Counted from the first letter of the stretch, positions 36,604-47,878 are shown. The stretch is DNA of 64,000 nucleotides from Rhodocyclaceae bacterium (GCA_030681195.1 JAUXXJ010000042.1:80845-144844), one strand, 5' to 3'. The notes: a model not told the origin generated them from the letters alone. Program-made: numbers and translations.

Positions 36604-37886
36604 GCTGGGTTTCTCAGGTCGACAATGCGTTTTGCCTTGCCGGCGGAGCGCTCGACACCGCCGACATCCATAATCTCGATCTTGGTGTTGATGCCGATCA
36701 GCGCCTTGATATGGTGTTGCAGTTCCCGGCCAGCGGCCTTGCGCACTTCTTCGGGCGCGGTGGCGTATTCCGGCTTGAGTTCGACGCGCACGGCGAGGTC
36801 GTCCATGTGCCCCTTGCGCGAGACTTCGAGCTGGTAATGCGGCGAGAGCCTCGGTGTCTTGAGGATCAGTTCCTCGATCTGCGAGGGGAAAAGATTGACG
36901 CCACGGATGATCAGCATGTCGTCCGAGCGGCCGGTGATCTTGCCGATGCGCCGGAAGCTGCGCGCGGTCGGTGGCAGCAGGCGTGTCAGGTCGCGGGTGC
37001 GGTAACGGATCACCGGCAGTGCCTCCTTGGTCAGCGAGGTGAACACCAGTTCGCCGGCTTCACCATCGGGCAGTACCTTGACGGTTTCGGGATCGATGAT
37101 CTCGGGGTAGAAATGGTCCTCCCAAATGGTCGGGCCATCGCGCGATTCGATGCATTCGACGGCGACACCGGGGCCGATCATCTCGGAGAGACCATACAGA
37201 TCCATGGCGACGATGCCGAGGCGCGATTCGAGCTCGTGACGCATTTCCTCACCCCAAGGCTCGGCGCCGAAGATGCCGCGTTGCAGTGTCGATTGCGCCG
37301 GGTCGAGGCCCTGGCGTTCAAATTCGTCGACGATGTTGAGTACATAGGAAGGCGTGCCGACGATCATGGTTGCGCCGAAGTCGCGGATCAACTGCACCTG
37401 TCGTTCGGTCTGCCCGCCGGAAATTGGTACCACCGTGCAGCCAAGCTTCTCGGCACCGTAATGCACCCCCAGGCCGCCGGTGAACAAGCCGTAGCCGTGG
37501 GTGACGTGGATGATGTCCCGCTTCGTACCGCCCGCCGCCGCGATGGAGCGCGCCATGATGCCCGCCCAGGTATCGATGTCGTTCTGTGTGTAGGCGACGA
37601 CGGTTGGCTTGCCCGTGGTGCCGGAGGAGGCGTGCAGTCGCACGATGTTCTCCAGCGGCTCGGCGAACATGCCGTAGGGGTAAGTCTGGCGCAAATCCTC
37701 CTTGCCGGTGAAGGGGAACTTTGCCAGGTCGTCGAGTGAGTTGAGATCGCCAGGATGGACGCCAGCGGCGTCGAACTTGGCGCGGTAATGCGGTACCCGC
37801 TCGTAGGCGCGGCGCAGGGTGACCCGGAGGCGCTCAAGTTGCAAGGATGCTATTTCGTCCCGGCTCGCGCGGGCGATGTCGTTCAT
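36600..37886 (-). CDS. paaK: Phenylacetate-CoA ligase (copy 1)
   Basis: A 428-residue adenylate-forming enzyme: HASSGTTGKPTVVAYTQNDI P-loop, DLYGLSEMIGPGVAVEC, YRTRDLTRLLPPT, GRSDDMLIIRGVNLFPSQIEE. It activates phenylacetate or a close aryl acid with ATP and CoA. It is followed in the same operon by the small membrane protein and preceded by a second paralogue (4-nt overlap). The paralogues differ enough that they may differ in substrate or oxygen regime. Confidence 0.93.
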   Translation of the reverse strand: MNDIARASRDEIASLQLERLRVTLRRAYERVPHYRAKFDAAGVHPGDLNSLDDLAKFPFTGKEDLRQTYPYGMFAEPLENIVRLHASSGTTGKPTVVAYTQNDIDTWAGIMARSIAAAGGTKRDIIHVTHGYGLFTGGLGVHYGAEKLGCTVVPISGGQTERQVQLIRDFGATMIVGTPSYVLNIVDEFERQGLDPAQSTLQRGIFGAEPWGEEMRHELESRLGIVAMDLYGLSEMIGPGVAVECIESRDGPTIWEDHFYPEIIDPETVKVLPDGEAGELVFTSLTKEALPVIRYRTRDLTRLLPPTARSFRRIGKITGRSDDMLIIRGVNLFPSQIEELILKTPRLSPHYQLEVSRKGHMDDLAVRVELKPEYATAPEEVRKAAGRELQHHIKALIGINTKIEIMDVGGVERSAGKAKRIVDLRNPA

Positions 37887-39184
37887 TTTGGCCGGGTATC
37901 GATCACGCGCTTGGCCTTGCCGATCGACCGCTCGATGCTGCCGACGCCCTTGATGTCCACGCGCGTCGAGATGCCGACGTAGGACTTGATGTGGTGCTGC
38001 AAGTCGTGGGCGACAAATTCCTTTTCGGCCACGGTGGCGGTGGCGAATTCCGGCTTGATCTCCACATTGACCACCATCGAATCGAGGTGGCCTTCGCGGT
38101 TGACTTCAAGCTGGTAGTGCGGCGAGAGCTTCGGCTGCTTGAGGATCAGTTCCTCGATCTGGCTCGGGAAGACATTCACACCGCGAATGATCAGCATGTC
38201 GTCGGAACGGCCGGTGATTTTCGCGATGCGCCGCATGCTGCGCGAGGTTGGCGGCAGCAGACGGGTCAGGTCGCGGGTGCGGTAGCGGATGATCGGCAGG
38301 GCTTCCTTGGTCAGCGAGGTGAATACCAGCTCGCCGAGCTCGCCATCCGGCAGCACTGCGCCGGTGTTGGGGTCGATGATCTCGGGATAGAAGTGGTCTT
38401 CCCAGATCACCGGGCCATCCTTGCTTTCGATGCACTCCTGCGCCACGCCGGGGCCCATCACTTCCGAGAGGCCGTAGATGTCGATCGCGTCGATGGCGAA
38501 GCGCTTTTCGATCTCCTCACGCATCTGATGTGTCCAGGGTTCGGCACCGTGGATCCCGATCTTCAACGCGCAGTCGGCGGGATTCAGGCCCTGACGGTCG
38601 AATTCATCGGCAATGGCGAGCATGTAGGAGGGGGTGACCATGATGATCTTCGGCTGGAAGTCCTGGATCAGTTGCACCTGACGTTCGGTCTGGCCACCGC
38701 CGAAGGGGATGACGGTGCAGCCGAGCCGTTCGGCGCCGTAATGTGCGCCCAAACCACCGGTAAATAGGCCGTAGCCATAAGAGACATGCACCTTGTCGCC
38801 GGGCCGCCCGCCCGCCGCGTGGATCGAGCGCGCCATCAGGTGCGCCCAGTTGTCGATATCCTTCTGCGTATAGCCGACCACGGTGGGCTTGCCGGTGGTG
38901 CCGGAGGAGGCGTGGACGCGTGCGACTTTATTTTGCGGCACGGCAAACATGCCGAAGGGGTAAGTGTCGCGCAGATCCTGCTTGGTGGTGAAGGGGAATT
39001 TGGCGAGGTCTGCCAGTTCGTTGAAGTCATCGGGTTTGACGCCAGCGGCGTCAAACTTCGCGCGGATGTGGGCGACGTTGTCGTAAGTGTGGCGCAGGCT
39101 CCAGCGCAGGCGTTCGGTCTGCAAGGCAACGATTTCGTCGCGGCTGGCGGTTTCGATGGCGTCGAGCGCGCGATCCTTGTTCAT
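37883..39184 (-). CDS. paaK: Phenylacetate-CoA ligase (copy 2)
   Basis: A 433-residue paralogue with the same motifs (HASSGTTGKPTVVGYTQKDI; DIYGLSEVMGPGVAQEC; GRSDDMLIIRGVNVFPSQIEE). The start at 39184 follows GAGAGGA and begins MNKDRALDAIETASRDEIVALQ. Longer in-frame extensions to 39709 run antisense to the PaaN gene and are not believed. It is divergent from paaN. No ring-epoxidase genes (paaABCDE) are in the window. Confidence 0.93.
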   Translation of the reverse strand: MNKDRALDAIETASRDEIVALQTERLRWSLRHTYDNVAHIRAKFDAAGVKPDDFNELADLAKFPFTTKQDLRDTYPFGMFAVPQNKVARVHASSGTTGKPTVVGYTQKDIDNWAHLMARSIHAAGGRPGDKVHVSYGYGLFTGGLGAHYGAERLGCTVIPFGGGQTERQVQLIQDFQPKIIMVTPSYMLAIADEFDRQGLNPADCALKIGIHGAEPWTHQMREEIEKRFAIDAIDIYGLSEVMGPGVAQECIESKDGPVIWEDHFYPEIIDPNTGAVLPDGELGELVFTSLTKEALPIIRYRTRDLTRLLPPTSRSMRRIAKITGRSDDMLIIRGVNVFPSQIEELILKQPKLSPHYQLEVNREGHLDSMVVNVEIKPEFATATVAEKEFVAHDLQHHIKSYVGISTRVDIKGVGSIERSIGKAKRVIDTRPK

Positions 39185-39310
39185 TTTGCTATCCTCTCCA
39201 GGCTCCGATGCGCGATGCCTCATGCATGCTCGGGGCGTAATTTCTCGATGGAACAAACCAATCAGGGGCAGAACTTTATCACGGCCCCTGATGACAACGC
39301 CGAGGTTGCC

Positions 39311-40993
39311 ATGACGCATCCGCTGTTCGAAAAACATCGTGCCCTGCTGGAAGAAGCGCAAGCAGCCATCACGCGCCGCACGCACTGGACGCCGTACCCG
39401 GAAAATCCGCGGGCCTACGGTGAAACGGCGTTGGATGAGGGCGCGCGGGCCTTTGAGGCCTACCATAACGCACAGTTCTATCTTGATCAACCCGATGTGC
39501 TCGGGCGTTGTAGCGGGGAGGTCTCTCCTTATGGCCTGCCGCTCAACGTATCGTATCCGCGCTGTAGCCCGGAAGGATTGATTGCCGCCGCGAAGTCGGT
39601 GATGCTGCCTTGGGTGCGTGCCGGCATCGAAGCGCGTACCGGCGTTTGTCTCGAAATTCTGGCGCGGTTGAATGCCAGTAGTGCCGAGATGGCCTATGCC
39701 TTGATGCACACGACCGGGCAGAGTCTGGCGCGCGCTTTCCTGACGGGAGGGCCGCAGGCGCAGTCACGCGGCCTCGAAGCACTGGCTTGGGCTTATCGCG
39801 AGATGGCGCGGATTCCCGGTCAGGCCGAGTGGCAGCGCAGTCCCAGTCAGCACCTGGAAAAACGGTTCATGGTTGCCCCACTGGGTATTTCCCTGGTGAT
39901 CGGTAGCGCCACCCAGCCTACCTGGAATGCCTATCCAGCTTTGTTTGCCAGCCTTGCCACCGGTAATCCGGTGATCGTAAAACCCCATCCGACTGCGATC
40001 CTGCCGCTGGCATTGACAGTTGCGGTGGCGCGCCAGGTGTTGAAGGAAGCGGGCTTTGCGGCTGATCTGGTCAGCTTGCTGGTTGGCGATCCAGACGATA
40101 CGCCTGTGGTGCGCGATGTATCGCTACACTCGAGCATTCGCTTGATTGATTATGCCGGCGCACCCGATCTGGGCAATTGGCTGATTGAAAACGCCCGTCA
40201 GGCGCGTCTTTTCGTCGAAACCGGCGGTGTCAATTGCGTACTGATCGATTCGACAAGCGATTACAAGGCGCTGCTGAAGAACCTGGTGTTTTCATTGTGT
40301 CTGGATGCTGGCCAGTTGCGATCGTCACCGCGCCTGATATTTGTCAGTCGGGAGGGCGTGCAGACCCCTGACGATTTGATCGGCCCCGAGCAGTTCAGGC
40401 GGGAACTTGCCTTCGCCTTGGGAAAATTTATCGAGGACCCGGCACGGGCTGTGGAGATACTGGGCGCTATCCAGTCGCCTGCAACCGTTGCAAGAATTCG
40501 GGCTGCAGGCGATCTGGCCGAAACGGTTGCGGAAGTATTACGACCTTCCGAGCCAGTCAGTCATCCGCAATGGACGGCAGCGCGTATTTTTACCCCGCTG
40601 CTGGTGGCAGCGACAGCCGACCAGCAACATCTTTACATGGAAGAACGCTTCGGTCCGATTGCCATGGTGGTGACCACCGCCAACTCGGCGGAAAGTCTGG
40701 CACTGGCGGAAACCACGATGCGCGACAAGGGAGCGCTCAATTTTCTTGTGCATGCCACCCGGCCCCATGTCAAGCAACTTGCCGAGGAGGTTGCGCTGCG
40801 TGTGGGCGTGACGCTTTCCTTTAATCTGACCGGCGCTGTCCTTATCAATCAGTCAGCCGGGTTCGCCGACTTTCACGCGAGCGGGGCAAACCCGGCCGCA
40901 ACCTGCGGCATGATCGATGCCGCATTTGTGGCCAACCGGTTTTATTTTGCACAAGTGCAGCAGCACTATCAATCGCCCACAAGCATCGACTAG
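39311..40993 (+). CDS. paaN: PaaN-type aldehyde dehydrogenase family protein lacking the usual catalytic Cys
   Basis: A 560-residue protein of the phenylacetate-linked PaaN family (MTHPLFEKHRALLEEA; MHTTGQSLARAFLTGGPQAQ; VIGSATQPTWNAYPALFASLATGNPVIVKPHP; C-terminal NQSAGFADFHASGANPAA). The ALDH nucleophile motif, GQMCTTP in relatives as I recall, is GQLRSSP here, so Arg337 (40319-40321) replaces Cys; the general-base Glu (VETGGVN) remains. Either the activity is lost or altered, or it has a non-catalytic role. ATG 39248 is an alternative start. Divergent from paaK. Confidence 0.85.
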   Translation: MTHPLFEKHRALLEEAQAAITRRTHWTPYPENPRAYGETALDEGARAFEAYHNAQFYLDQPDVLGRCSGEVSPYGLPLNVSYPRCSPEGLIAAAKSVMLPWVRAGIEARTGVCLEILARLNASSAEMAYALMHTTGQSLARAFLTGGPQAQSRGLEALAWAYREMARIPGQAEWQRSPSQHLEKRFMVAPLGISLVIGSATQPTWNAYPALFASLATGNPVIVKPHPTAILPLALTVAVARQVLKEAGFAADLVSLLVGDPDDTPVVRDVSLHSSIRLIDYAGAPDLGNWLIENARQARLFVETGGVNCVLIDSTSDYKALLKNLVFSLCLDAGQLRSSPRLIFVSREGVQTPDDLIGPEQFRRELAFALGKFIEDPARAVEILGAIQSPATVARIRAAGDLAETVAEVLRPSEPVSHPQWTAARIFTPLLVAATADQQHLYMEERFGPIAMVVTTANSAESLALAETTMRDKGALNFLVHATRPHVKQLAEEVALRVGVTLSFNLTGAVLINQSAGFADFHASGANPAATCGMIDAAFVANRFYFAQVQQHYQSPTSID

Positions 40994-41049
40994 GTGGCGT
41001 TTGTCAGGTGCCAGAAAGTTGCATCAGTAAAAGTAAGGTACTCATAACG

Positions 41050-41058
41050 TGATATTAT
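41050..41058 (+). promoter_or_regulatory. Putative extended -10 of sucCD
   Basis: TGATATTAT fits an extended -10 (TGnTATTAT), 63 nt before sucC. No -35 match was seen. Confidence 0.35.
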
Positions 41059-41120
41059 CTGAGTCCCTTTTGGCATGTAGCCAAGAGCCTTTTACCTAAC
41101 CCCCTCGGCAAGGAAGATCC

Positions 41121-42281
<1,161 letters not shown>

Positions 42282-42291
42282 GGGAGCCGAT

Positions 42292-43185
42292 ATGTCCATC
42301 CTCATCAACAAAGACACCAAGATCATCACCCAGGGCATCACCGGCAAGACCGGCCAGTTCCATACCGAGAAGTGCATCGAGTACGCCAACGGCAAGGCCT
42401 GCTTCGTCGCTGGCGTGAACCCGAAGAAGGCCGGCGAGAGGATTTTCGATGTGCCGATCTTCGCTTCGGTCAGGGAAGCCAAGGCGCAGACCGGTGCCAC
42501 TGTTTCCGTCATCTATGTGCCGCCTGCGGGCGCTGCCGATGCGATCTGGGAGGCTTGCGAAGCCGACCTTGATCTGGCGATCTGCATCACCGAAGGCATT
42601 CCCGTGCGTGACATGCTGATCGTGCGCAACAAGATGAAGCAGAAGGAAGCCAAGGGCGGCAAGAAGACGCTGCTGCTCGGCCCCAACTGCCCCGGCCTGA
42701 TTACCCCCGACGAAGTGAAGATTGGCATCATGCCCGGCCATATCCATCGCAAGGGTCGTATCGGCGTGGTGTCGCGTTCCGGCACGCTGACCTATGAGGC
42801 CGTGGCCCAGCTGACCGAAATCGGTTTGGGCCAGTCCTCGGCAGTCGGTATTGGTGGCGATCCAATCAATGGCCTCAAGCACATCGACATCATGCAAGCC
42901 CTCAACGACGATCCCGATACCGACGCGGTCATCATGATCGGCGAAATCGGCGGCCCGGACGAAGCGGATGCCGCGCGCTGGTGCAAAGACAACATGAAGA
43001 AGCCGATCGTCGGCTTCATCGCCGGTGTCACCGCCCCGGCCGGCAAGCGCATGGGCCATGCCGGTGCGCTGATCTCCGGCGGTGCCGACACGGCCGACGC
43101 CAAACTCGCCATCATGGAAGAGTGCGGTTTTAAAGTGACGCGCAATCCGTCCGAGATGGCCAAGCTGCTGAAGGCCATGCTGTAA
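42292..43185 (+). CDS. sucD: Succinyl-CoA synthetase alpha subunit
   Basis: A 297-residue protein: the CoA-binding Rossmann part ([27 protein letters not shown]) and the phospho-His loop [13 protein letters not shown]. 10 nt after sucC, same operon; a strong terminator follows. Confidence 0.96.
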   Translation: MSILINKDTKIITQGITGKTGQFHTEKCIEYANGKACFVAGVNPKKAGERIFDVPIFASVREAKAQTGATVSVIYVPPAGAADAIWEACEADLDLAICITEGIPVRDMLIVRNKMKQKEAKGGKKTLLLGPNCPGLITPDEVKIGIMPGHIHRKGRIGVVSRSGTLTYEAVAQLTEIGLGQSSAVGIGGDPINGLKHIDIMQALNDDPDTDAVIMIGEIGGPDEADAARWCKDNMKKPIVGFIAGVTAPAGKRMGHAGALISGGADTADAKLAIMEECGFKVTRNPSEMAKLLKAML

Positions 43186-43205
43186 GCAATTTCAGCGACA
43201 ATTCA

Positions 43206-43239
43206 AGGCGAGCAAGGGTGATTCCTGCTCGCCTTTTTC
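43206..43239 (+). terminator. Rho-independent terminator of sucCD
   Basis: The stem AGGCGAGCA/TGCTCGCCT has an 11-nt loop, followed by TTTTCTTT. Confidence 0.85.
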
Positions 43240-43252
43240 TTTGGGGGTTCCC

Positions 43253-44206
43253 ATGGCAATTTTCCTTTCCGAAGCGGATGTGCGCCAGTTGCTGACAATG
43301 GACCTGGCGCTTGAGGCCGTCGAATCTGCCCACCGCGCCCATGCCCTGGGCCGGGCCATTGACATCCCACGCCAGCGCACGCGTGTGCCGACGGCTTCGC
43401 TGCATATCCTGCAAGGTGCGTTGCTTGACGAAAACGTGATGGGTTACAAGGCCTACACCGCCAGCCGTGACGGCGCCCGTTTTCTCATCCACCTGTTCGA
43501 TGCAGCAAACGGCAAATTACAGGCTGGGATCGAGGCCGACTATCTGGGGATGATGCGCACCGGCGCGGCTGGGGGCGTGGCAGCGAAATATCTGGCGCGG
43601 CCGGAAGCGGCGACGGTCGGCCTGATCGGTGCAGGCTGGCAGGCGCAAAGCCAATTGGAAGCCCTGTGCAAGGTGCGACCGATCCGGCAGGTCAAATTGT
43701 TTTCCCGCAACGAGGAAAAGCGCCGTCTTGCCAGCGCCGACTTTTCCGAACGCTTCGACATTGAGGTCGTCCCGGTCGAATCGGCTGAGGCTGCCGTGCG
43801 TGACAGCGATCTTGTGGTGACCATCACCACCGCTGTATCTCCTGTGGTGCTGGGTGATTGGTTGTCAGCAGGTACTCACATCAATGCGGCGGGGTCGAAT
43901 GCGCTGATCCGGCGCGAACTGGATGAGAAGGCGGTTGGGCGTGCCCAGATGGTGTGTGTCGATAGTCGTGCCACCGCACTGGCCGAGGCGGGTGACCTGC
44001 AGCCGGCGCTGGAAAAAGGGCGCCTGCATGCGGGGCAACTGGTTGAGTTGGGCGAAATCATTGGTGGCGTGAAACCGGGCCGTGCGGGCGCCGAGTCGAT
44101 CACCCTGTTCGAGTCGCAGGGCATGGCAATTCAGGATCTTGCCCTGGCACAGCGCTTGTTGTCGCTCGCAAAGGCACAGGGGATTGGTGCGGAATTGCCC
44201 TATTGA
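43253..44206 (+). CDS. Ornithine cyclodeaminase/mu-crystallin family protein
   Basis: A 317-residue NAD(P)-binding protein: MGYKAYTAS (substrate Lys), MMRTGAAGGVAAKYLARPEA, GAGWQAQSQLEALCKV, and SQGMAIQDLA with the family Asp. Members include ornithine cyclodeaminase, alanine dehydrogenase and imine reductases; substrate is undetermined. A short repeat copy (43722-43745) is read RRLASADFS after the Rossmann strand. Confidence 0.88.
   Translation: MAIFLSEADVRQLLTMDLALEAVESAHRAHALGRAIDIPRQRTRVPTASLHILQGALLDENVMGYKAYTASRDGARFLIHLFDAANGKLQAGIEADYLGMMRTGAAGGVAAKYLARPEAATVGLIGAGWQAQSQLEALCKVRPIRQVKLFSRNEEKRRLASADFSERFDIEVVPVESAEAAVRDSDLVVTITTAVSPVVLGDWLSAGTHINAAGSNALIRRELDEKAVGRAQMVCVDSRATALAEAGDLQPALEKGRLHAGQLVELGEIIGGVKPGRAGAESITLFESQGMAIQDLALAQRLLSLAKAQGIGAELPY
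43722..43745 (+). repeat. Dispersed repeat, short form (copy J) in the cyclodeaminase gene
   Basis: 24 nt with two mismatches (CCC to CTT), frame RRLASADF. Confidence 0.75.
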
Positions 44207-44339
44207 GTCGGCTTTTTGTGCGGTTGGCAAGAAAAGTCATTGACGGACTTGAGGATGGGCTGCAAGAATGACGCTTACTGCCCTGTTTCTGTTGCAAATG
44301 GGGCGATAGTTTGAGCACGTAAGGGGGAAGTCCACAACA

Positions 44340-47012
44340 GTGGCTGGCAAGCGCAACCTGAATTTCTGGAAAAGCGACTGGTTCGTTGGCCTATTGGTCA
44401 GCGCGACGGTGCTCGTCCTCGGCAGCAGCAGCCTGCTGCAAAGCCTGGAGCGCAAGGCCTACGATTTGGCCATGGGGATGACTGATCGCGCGCCTTCTGG
44501 TCGCATCGCCATCATCGCCATTGACAAACAGAGCCTCGACAACATCGGCCGCTGGCCGTGGTCGCGCGAAATTTTTGCCGACATGATTGAGAAGCTGTCG
44601 GCGGCCAACGCGAAAGTCATCACCACTAGCGTGTTCTTTTCCGAACCGCAGCGGGATGCCGGGCTGGGCTATATCGACCGTTTGATCGAACTGAACAAAG
44701 CGCGCCTGACGGCTGAGTCGGCGCTGGCGACTGAACGTGCGGCGGCCGCAGCAGCTGCCGTCGCTCAAGCCGCCGCGAAGCGCCAGGGTGCGTCGCGTGT
44801 GACCGCTGGCAATCCCATCCCGCCACCACAGCAGCCGCTGCCACTTGATCCTGTGCAGCCGGTAATCGATCCGCTGACCGACCCGATTGGCGCCCTGCTG
44901 GCTGAAGCCGAACACAAGCTGAATACGGATCGCCGCCTCGGCGAGGCGATTGCCCAGGCAGGGAATGTCGCGCTGCCAATGCTGTTCCAGATTGGCGAGC
45001 CGATTGGCCGACCGGATCGGATGCTGCCCGAGTTTGTGCAGAGAAATGCGGTCAAGTTGGCCAATGCCGAGGCCGTGGCGCCGATTCCGACGGCCACCAT
45101 TGATGCGGGCGTGATCGACACACTGGGCGAAAAAGCGGCGGCGATTGGCCACTTCAATGTGCTGACGGATGTGGATGGCGCAATCCGGGCCGAGCCGCTG
45201 GTCCTGCAACATTTTGATCATGCCCTGCCGTCACTGGCGCTGCGGGTTGCTGCGCAGAGCCTGAACCTTGCCCCTGCCGATATTCAGGTGCAGGATGGTG
45301 CCGTCAAACTCGGCAAGTTGAAAATTGCCACCGACCCGGCGCTGCGCATGCTGACCTACTTTTATCGCGATGTCGGCGCTTTCCCGATTGACTCTTTCTA
45401 TGATGTGGTGAGCGGCAAGATTCCGTACGGCAAGTATCGTGACAAGATTGTCCTGATCGGTCCGACGGCCGCAGGCGTCGGCAGTCTGTTCGTGACGCCG
45501 GTTTCGCCGTCGATGGCCTCGGTCGAGGTGATGGCACATACGGTGTCCAGCATCCTGTCGGAACATTTCTTCGTCGCCCCGGCCTGGGGAATATGGGTCG
45601 AGTACGGTGTTTTCCTGCTGGTGGCGCTCTACCTGATTCTGGCCTTGCCGCGCCTGTCGGCCGGGATGGGGGCGGTGATCACGGCGCTGTTGCTGATCAT
45701 GTTGGTCGGGGCGCATTTTGGTTTGATGATGACGCAACTGATGTGGCTGCAGTTAATGCTGTCGGCGACCTTGCTGCTCGTCGGCCACCTGTTGCTGACC
45801 ACTAAACGCTTTCTCGTCACCGAGCAGGGCAAGGAAAAGTCGGAAGCCGAGTCGGCCGAATCGAACCGCATGCTGGGTCTGGCCTTCCAGGGACAGGGGC
45901 AACTCGACATGGCCTTCGACAAGTTCCGCAAGTGTCCGCTCGATGACCAGTTGATGGAAAACCTCTACAGCCTGGGGCTCGATTTCGAGCGCAAGCGCCA
46001 GTTCAACAAGGCGGAATCCGTATTCCGCTACATGGCGGATTACAGCATTGATTTTCGCGACCTGGCGCAGCGCATTGCGCGCACCAAGCAGCTTTCGGAA
46101 ACCGTCATCCTCGGCGGGGCGGGGGCTGGCCGGACCAATGCCAGCACGATGATTCTCGATGGTGGCGAGATGGAGAAGCCGATGCTCGGCCGCTACCAGA
46201 TCGAGAAGGAATTGGGCAAGGGCGCCATGGGTGTGGTGTATCTCGGTCGCGACCCGAAGATCAATCGTGTGGTGGCGATCAAGACCATGGCGCTGTCGCA
46301 GGAGTTTGACGAGGATGAACTGGTCGATGTCAAGGCGCGTTTCTTCCGCGAGGCGGAAACTGCCGGGCGCCTCAATCATGCCAACATCGTGACGATGTTC
46401 GATGCCGGCGAGGAGCACGATCTTGCCTACATCGCAATGGAATTCCTCAAGGGCAAGGATCTGGTGCCACAGACCAAGCCGGACGGTCTGCTGCCCCTGC
46501 CCAAGGTGCTCTCCATCATCGCCCGCGTGGCCGAGGCGCTGGACTACGCCCACAGCAATCAGGTCGTGCATCGCGACATCAAGCCGGCCAACATCATGTA
46601 TGAGCCGACGGAGGATCAGGTCAAGGTGACTGACTTCGGCATCGCACGCATCACCGACTCATCCAAGACCAAGACCGGCATGGTGCTGGGTACGCCGTCC
46701 TACATGTCGCCGGAACAACTGGCAGGCAAGAAGATCGACGGGCGTTCCGATCTGTTCTCGCTGGGCGTCACCTTGTTCCAGATGGCTTCCGGCAAGCTGC
46801 CGTTTGTCGGCGAGTCGATGGCGCAACTGATGTTCAGAATTGCCAGCGATCCGCATCCGGATATCTGTAAACTGGTGTCCGGGGTTCCCGATTGTGTGGC
46901 CATCATTATTGACAAGGCGCTGGTGAAGGACCCCGATCAGCGTTACCAAACCGGCGGCGAGTTTGCGCGCGACCTGCGCGCCTGCCTCGCTGCCCTTGGA
47001 GGCACGGCCTAA
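44340..47012 (+). CDS. CHASE2-domain Ser/Thr protein kinase
   Basis: An 890-residue protein: N-terminal membrane helix and a large extracytoplasmic CHASE2 sensor (IAIIAIDKQSLDNIGRWPWSREIFADMI; IVLIGPTAAGVGSLFVTPVS), three membrane helices (about 410-485), a helical linker, then a Hanks-type kinase from about 615. The kinase has GKGAMGVVY, AIKTM, HRDIKPANIMY, DFGIARI and TPSYMSPEQLAG. All catalytic residues are present. GTG start. Inside CHASE2 there is an Ala/Gln/Pro-rich insertion (about 130-180). First gene of the signalling operon; it probably senses an envelope cue. Confidence 0.93.
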   Translation: MAGKRNLNFWKSDWFVGLLVSATVLVLGSSSLLQSLERKAYDLAMGMTDRAPSGRIAIIAIDKQSLDNIGRWPWSREIFADMIEKLSAANAKVITTSVFFSEPQRDAGLGYIDRLIELNKARLTAESALATERAAAAAAAVAQAAAKRQGASRVTAGNPIPPPQQPLPLDPVQPVIDPLTDPIGALLAEAEHKLNTDRRLGEAIAQAGNVALPMLFQIGEPIGRPDRMLPEFVQRNAVKLANAEAVAPIPTATIDAGVIDTLGEKAAAIGHFNVLTDVDGAIRAEPLVLQHFDHALPSLALRVAAQSLNLAPADIQVQDGAVKLGKLKIATDPALRMLTYFYRDVGAFPIDSFYDVVSGKIPYGKYRDKIVLIGPTAAGVGSLFVTPVSPSMASVEVMAHTVSSILSEHFFVAPAWGIWVEYGVFLLVALYLILALPRLSAGMGAVITALLLIMLVGAHFGLMMTQLMWLQLMLSATLLLVGHLLLTTKRFLVTEQGKEKSEAESAESNRMLGLAFQGQGQLDMAFDKFRKCPLDDQLMENLYSLGLDFERKRQFNKAESVFRYMADYSIDFRDLAQRIARTKQLSETVILGGAGAGRTNASTMILDGGEMEKPMLGRYQIEKELGKGAMGVVYLGRDPKINRVVAIKTMALSQEFDEDELVDVKARFFREAETAGRLNHANIVTMFDAGEEHDLAYIAMEFLKGKDLVPQTKPDGLLPLPKVLSIIARVAEALDYAHSNQVVHRDIKPANIMYEPTEDQVKVTDFGIARITDSSKTKTGMVLGTPSYMSPEQLAGKKIDGRSDLFSLGVTLFQMASGKLPFVGESMAQLMFRIASDPHPDICKLVSGVPDCVAIIIDKALVKDPDQRYQTGGEFARDLRACLAALGGTA

Positions 47013-47851
47013 TGGCGAAAATTGACCTTTCCATTGCCATCGAGATGGCCACCTGCAGCGATCCCGGGCGGGTACGCACCAACAACGAGGATTCGGTGCT
47101 GGCCAACCCCCAACTGGGGTTGGCGGTACTTGCCGATGGCATGGGTGGCTACAACGCCGGTGAGGTGGCGAGCAGCATGGCCACCGCCGTACTGGGCAGC
47201 GAACTGGAACATGCTTTTGGCGTACACCCGCCGCATCAGATCAGTGAGGATGGCAAGACTTGGGCACACGCCGCCTTGATTGATCGCGTGACCAAGACCA
47301 ACGCGGCGATTCACCATGCTGCCAGCAGTAATGCCCAATATGCCGGGATGGGTACAACCTTGGTGATCGTACAGTTCTTCGATAATCGCATGGCGGTGGC
47401 CCATATCGGTGATTCGCGCCTGTATCGCCTGCGCAATGGGGAGTTGTCACGGGTGACACGCGATCATTCACTGCTCCAGGAGCAGCTCGACAGCGGCTTG
47501 ATTACGCCTGAGCAGGCCCGCTTTTCACAGAATAAGAACCTGGTGACGCGCGCGATGGGTGTTGACACCCATGTTGATACGGAACTCGCCGAGCATGCCG
47601 TGTTACCGGGGGATGTTTATCTGCTCTGCTCGGATGGCTTGAACGATATGGTCGAGGATGACGAGATTGCATTGACTCTCTCATCCCTGTCGGCGAACCT
47701 GCCTTTGTGTGCGCAGCAACTCGTCGATATGGCCAATGATAATGGGGGGCGGGACAATGTCTCGGTCATCCTGGCCAAAATAAAGCAGCCCTTTCCAGCA
47801 CCCGAGATGACATCGGGCTGGAAAGAGCGTGTACAGTCGTGGTTCAGTTAA
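47012..47851 (+). CDS. PP2C-family Ser/Thr phosphatase
   Basis: A 279-residue protein: DPGRVRTNNEDSVL, ADGMGGYNAGEVAS, MGTTLVIV, VAHIGDSRLYRLRNGEL, CSDGLNDMVEDDEI, GGRDNVSVI; metal-binding Asp residues complete. It should reverse the kinase upstream, with which it overlaps by one base. Confidence 0.95.
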   Translation: MAKIDLSIAIEMATCSDPGRVRTNNEDSVLANPQLGLAVLADGMGGYNAGEVASSMATAVLGSELEHAFGVHPPHQISEDGKTWAHAALIDRVTKTNAAIHHAASSNAQYAGMGTTLVIVQFFDNRMAVAHIGDSRLYRLRNGELSRVTRDHSLLQEQLDSGLITPEQARFSQNKNLVTRAMGVDTHVDTELAEHAVLPGDVYLLCSDGLNDMVEDDEIALTLSSLSANLPLCAQQLVDMANDNGGRDNVSVILAKIKQPFPAPEMTSGWKERVQSWFS

Positions 47852-47878
47852 ATTTCGAAGTCTTCAAGGACGCGCAAG

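Noticed and set aside
38786..39310. N-terminal extension of the PaaN gene
   Set aside because: Antisense to paaK and not part of the PaaN family; a good start exists at 39311.
39185..39709. N-terminal extension of the second paaK to 39709
   Set aside because: Runs antisense to the PaaN gene; the family start and a ribosome binding site are at 39184.
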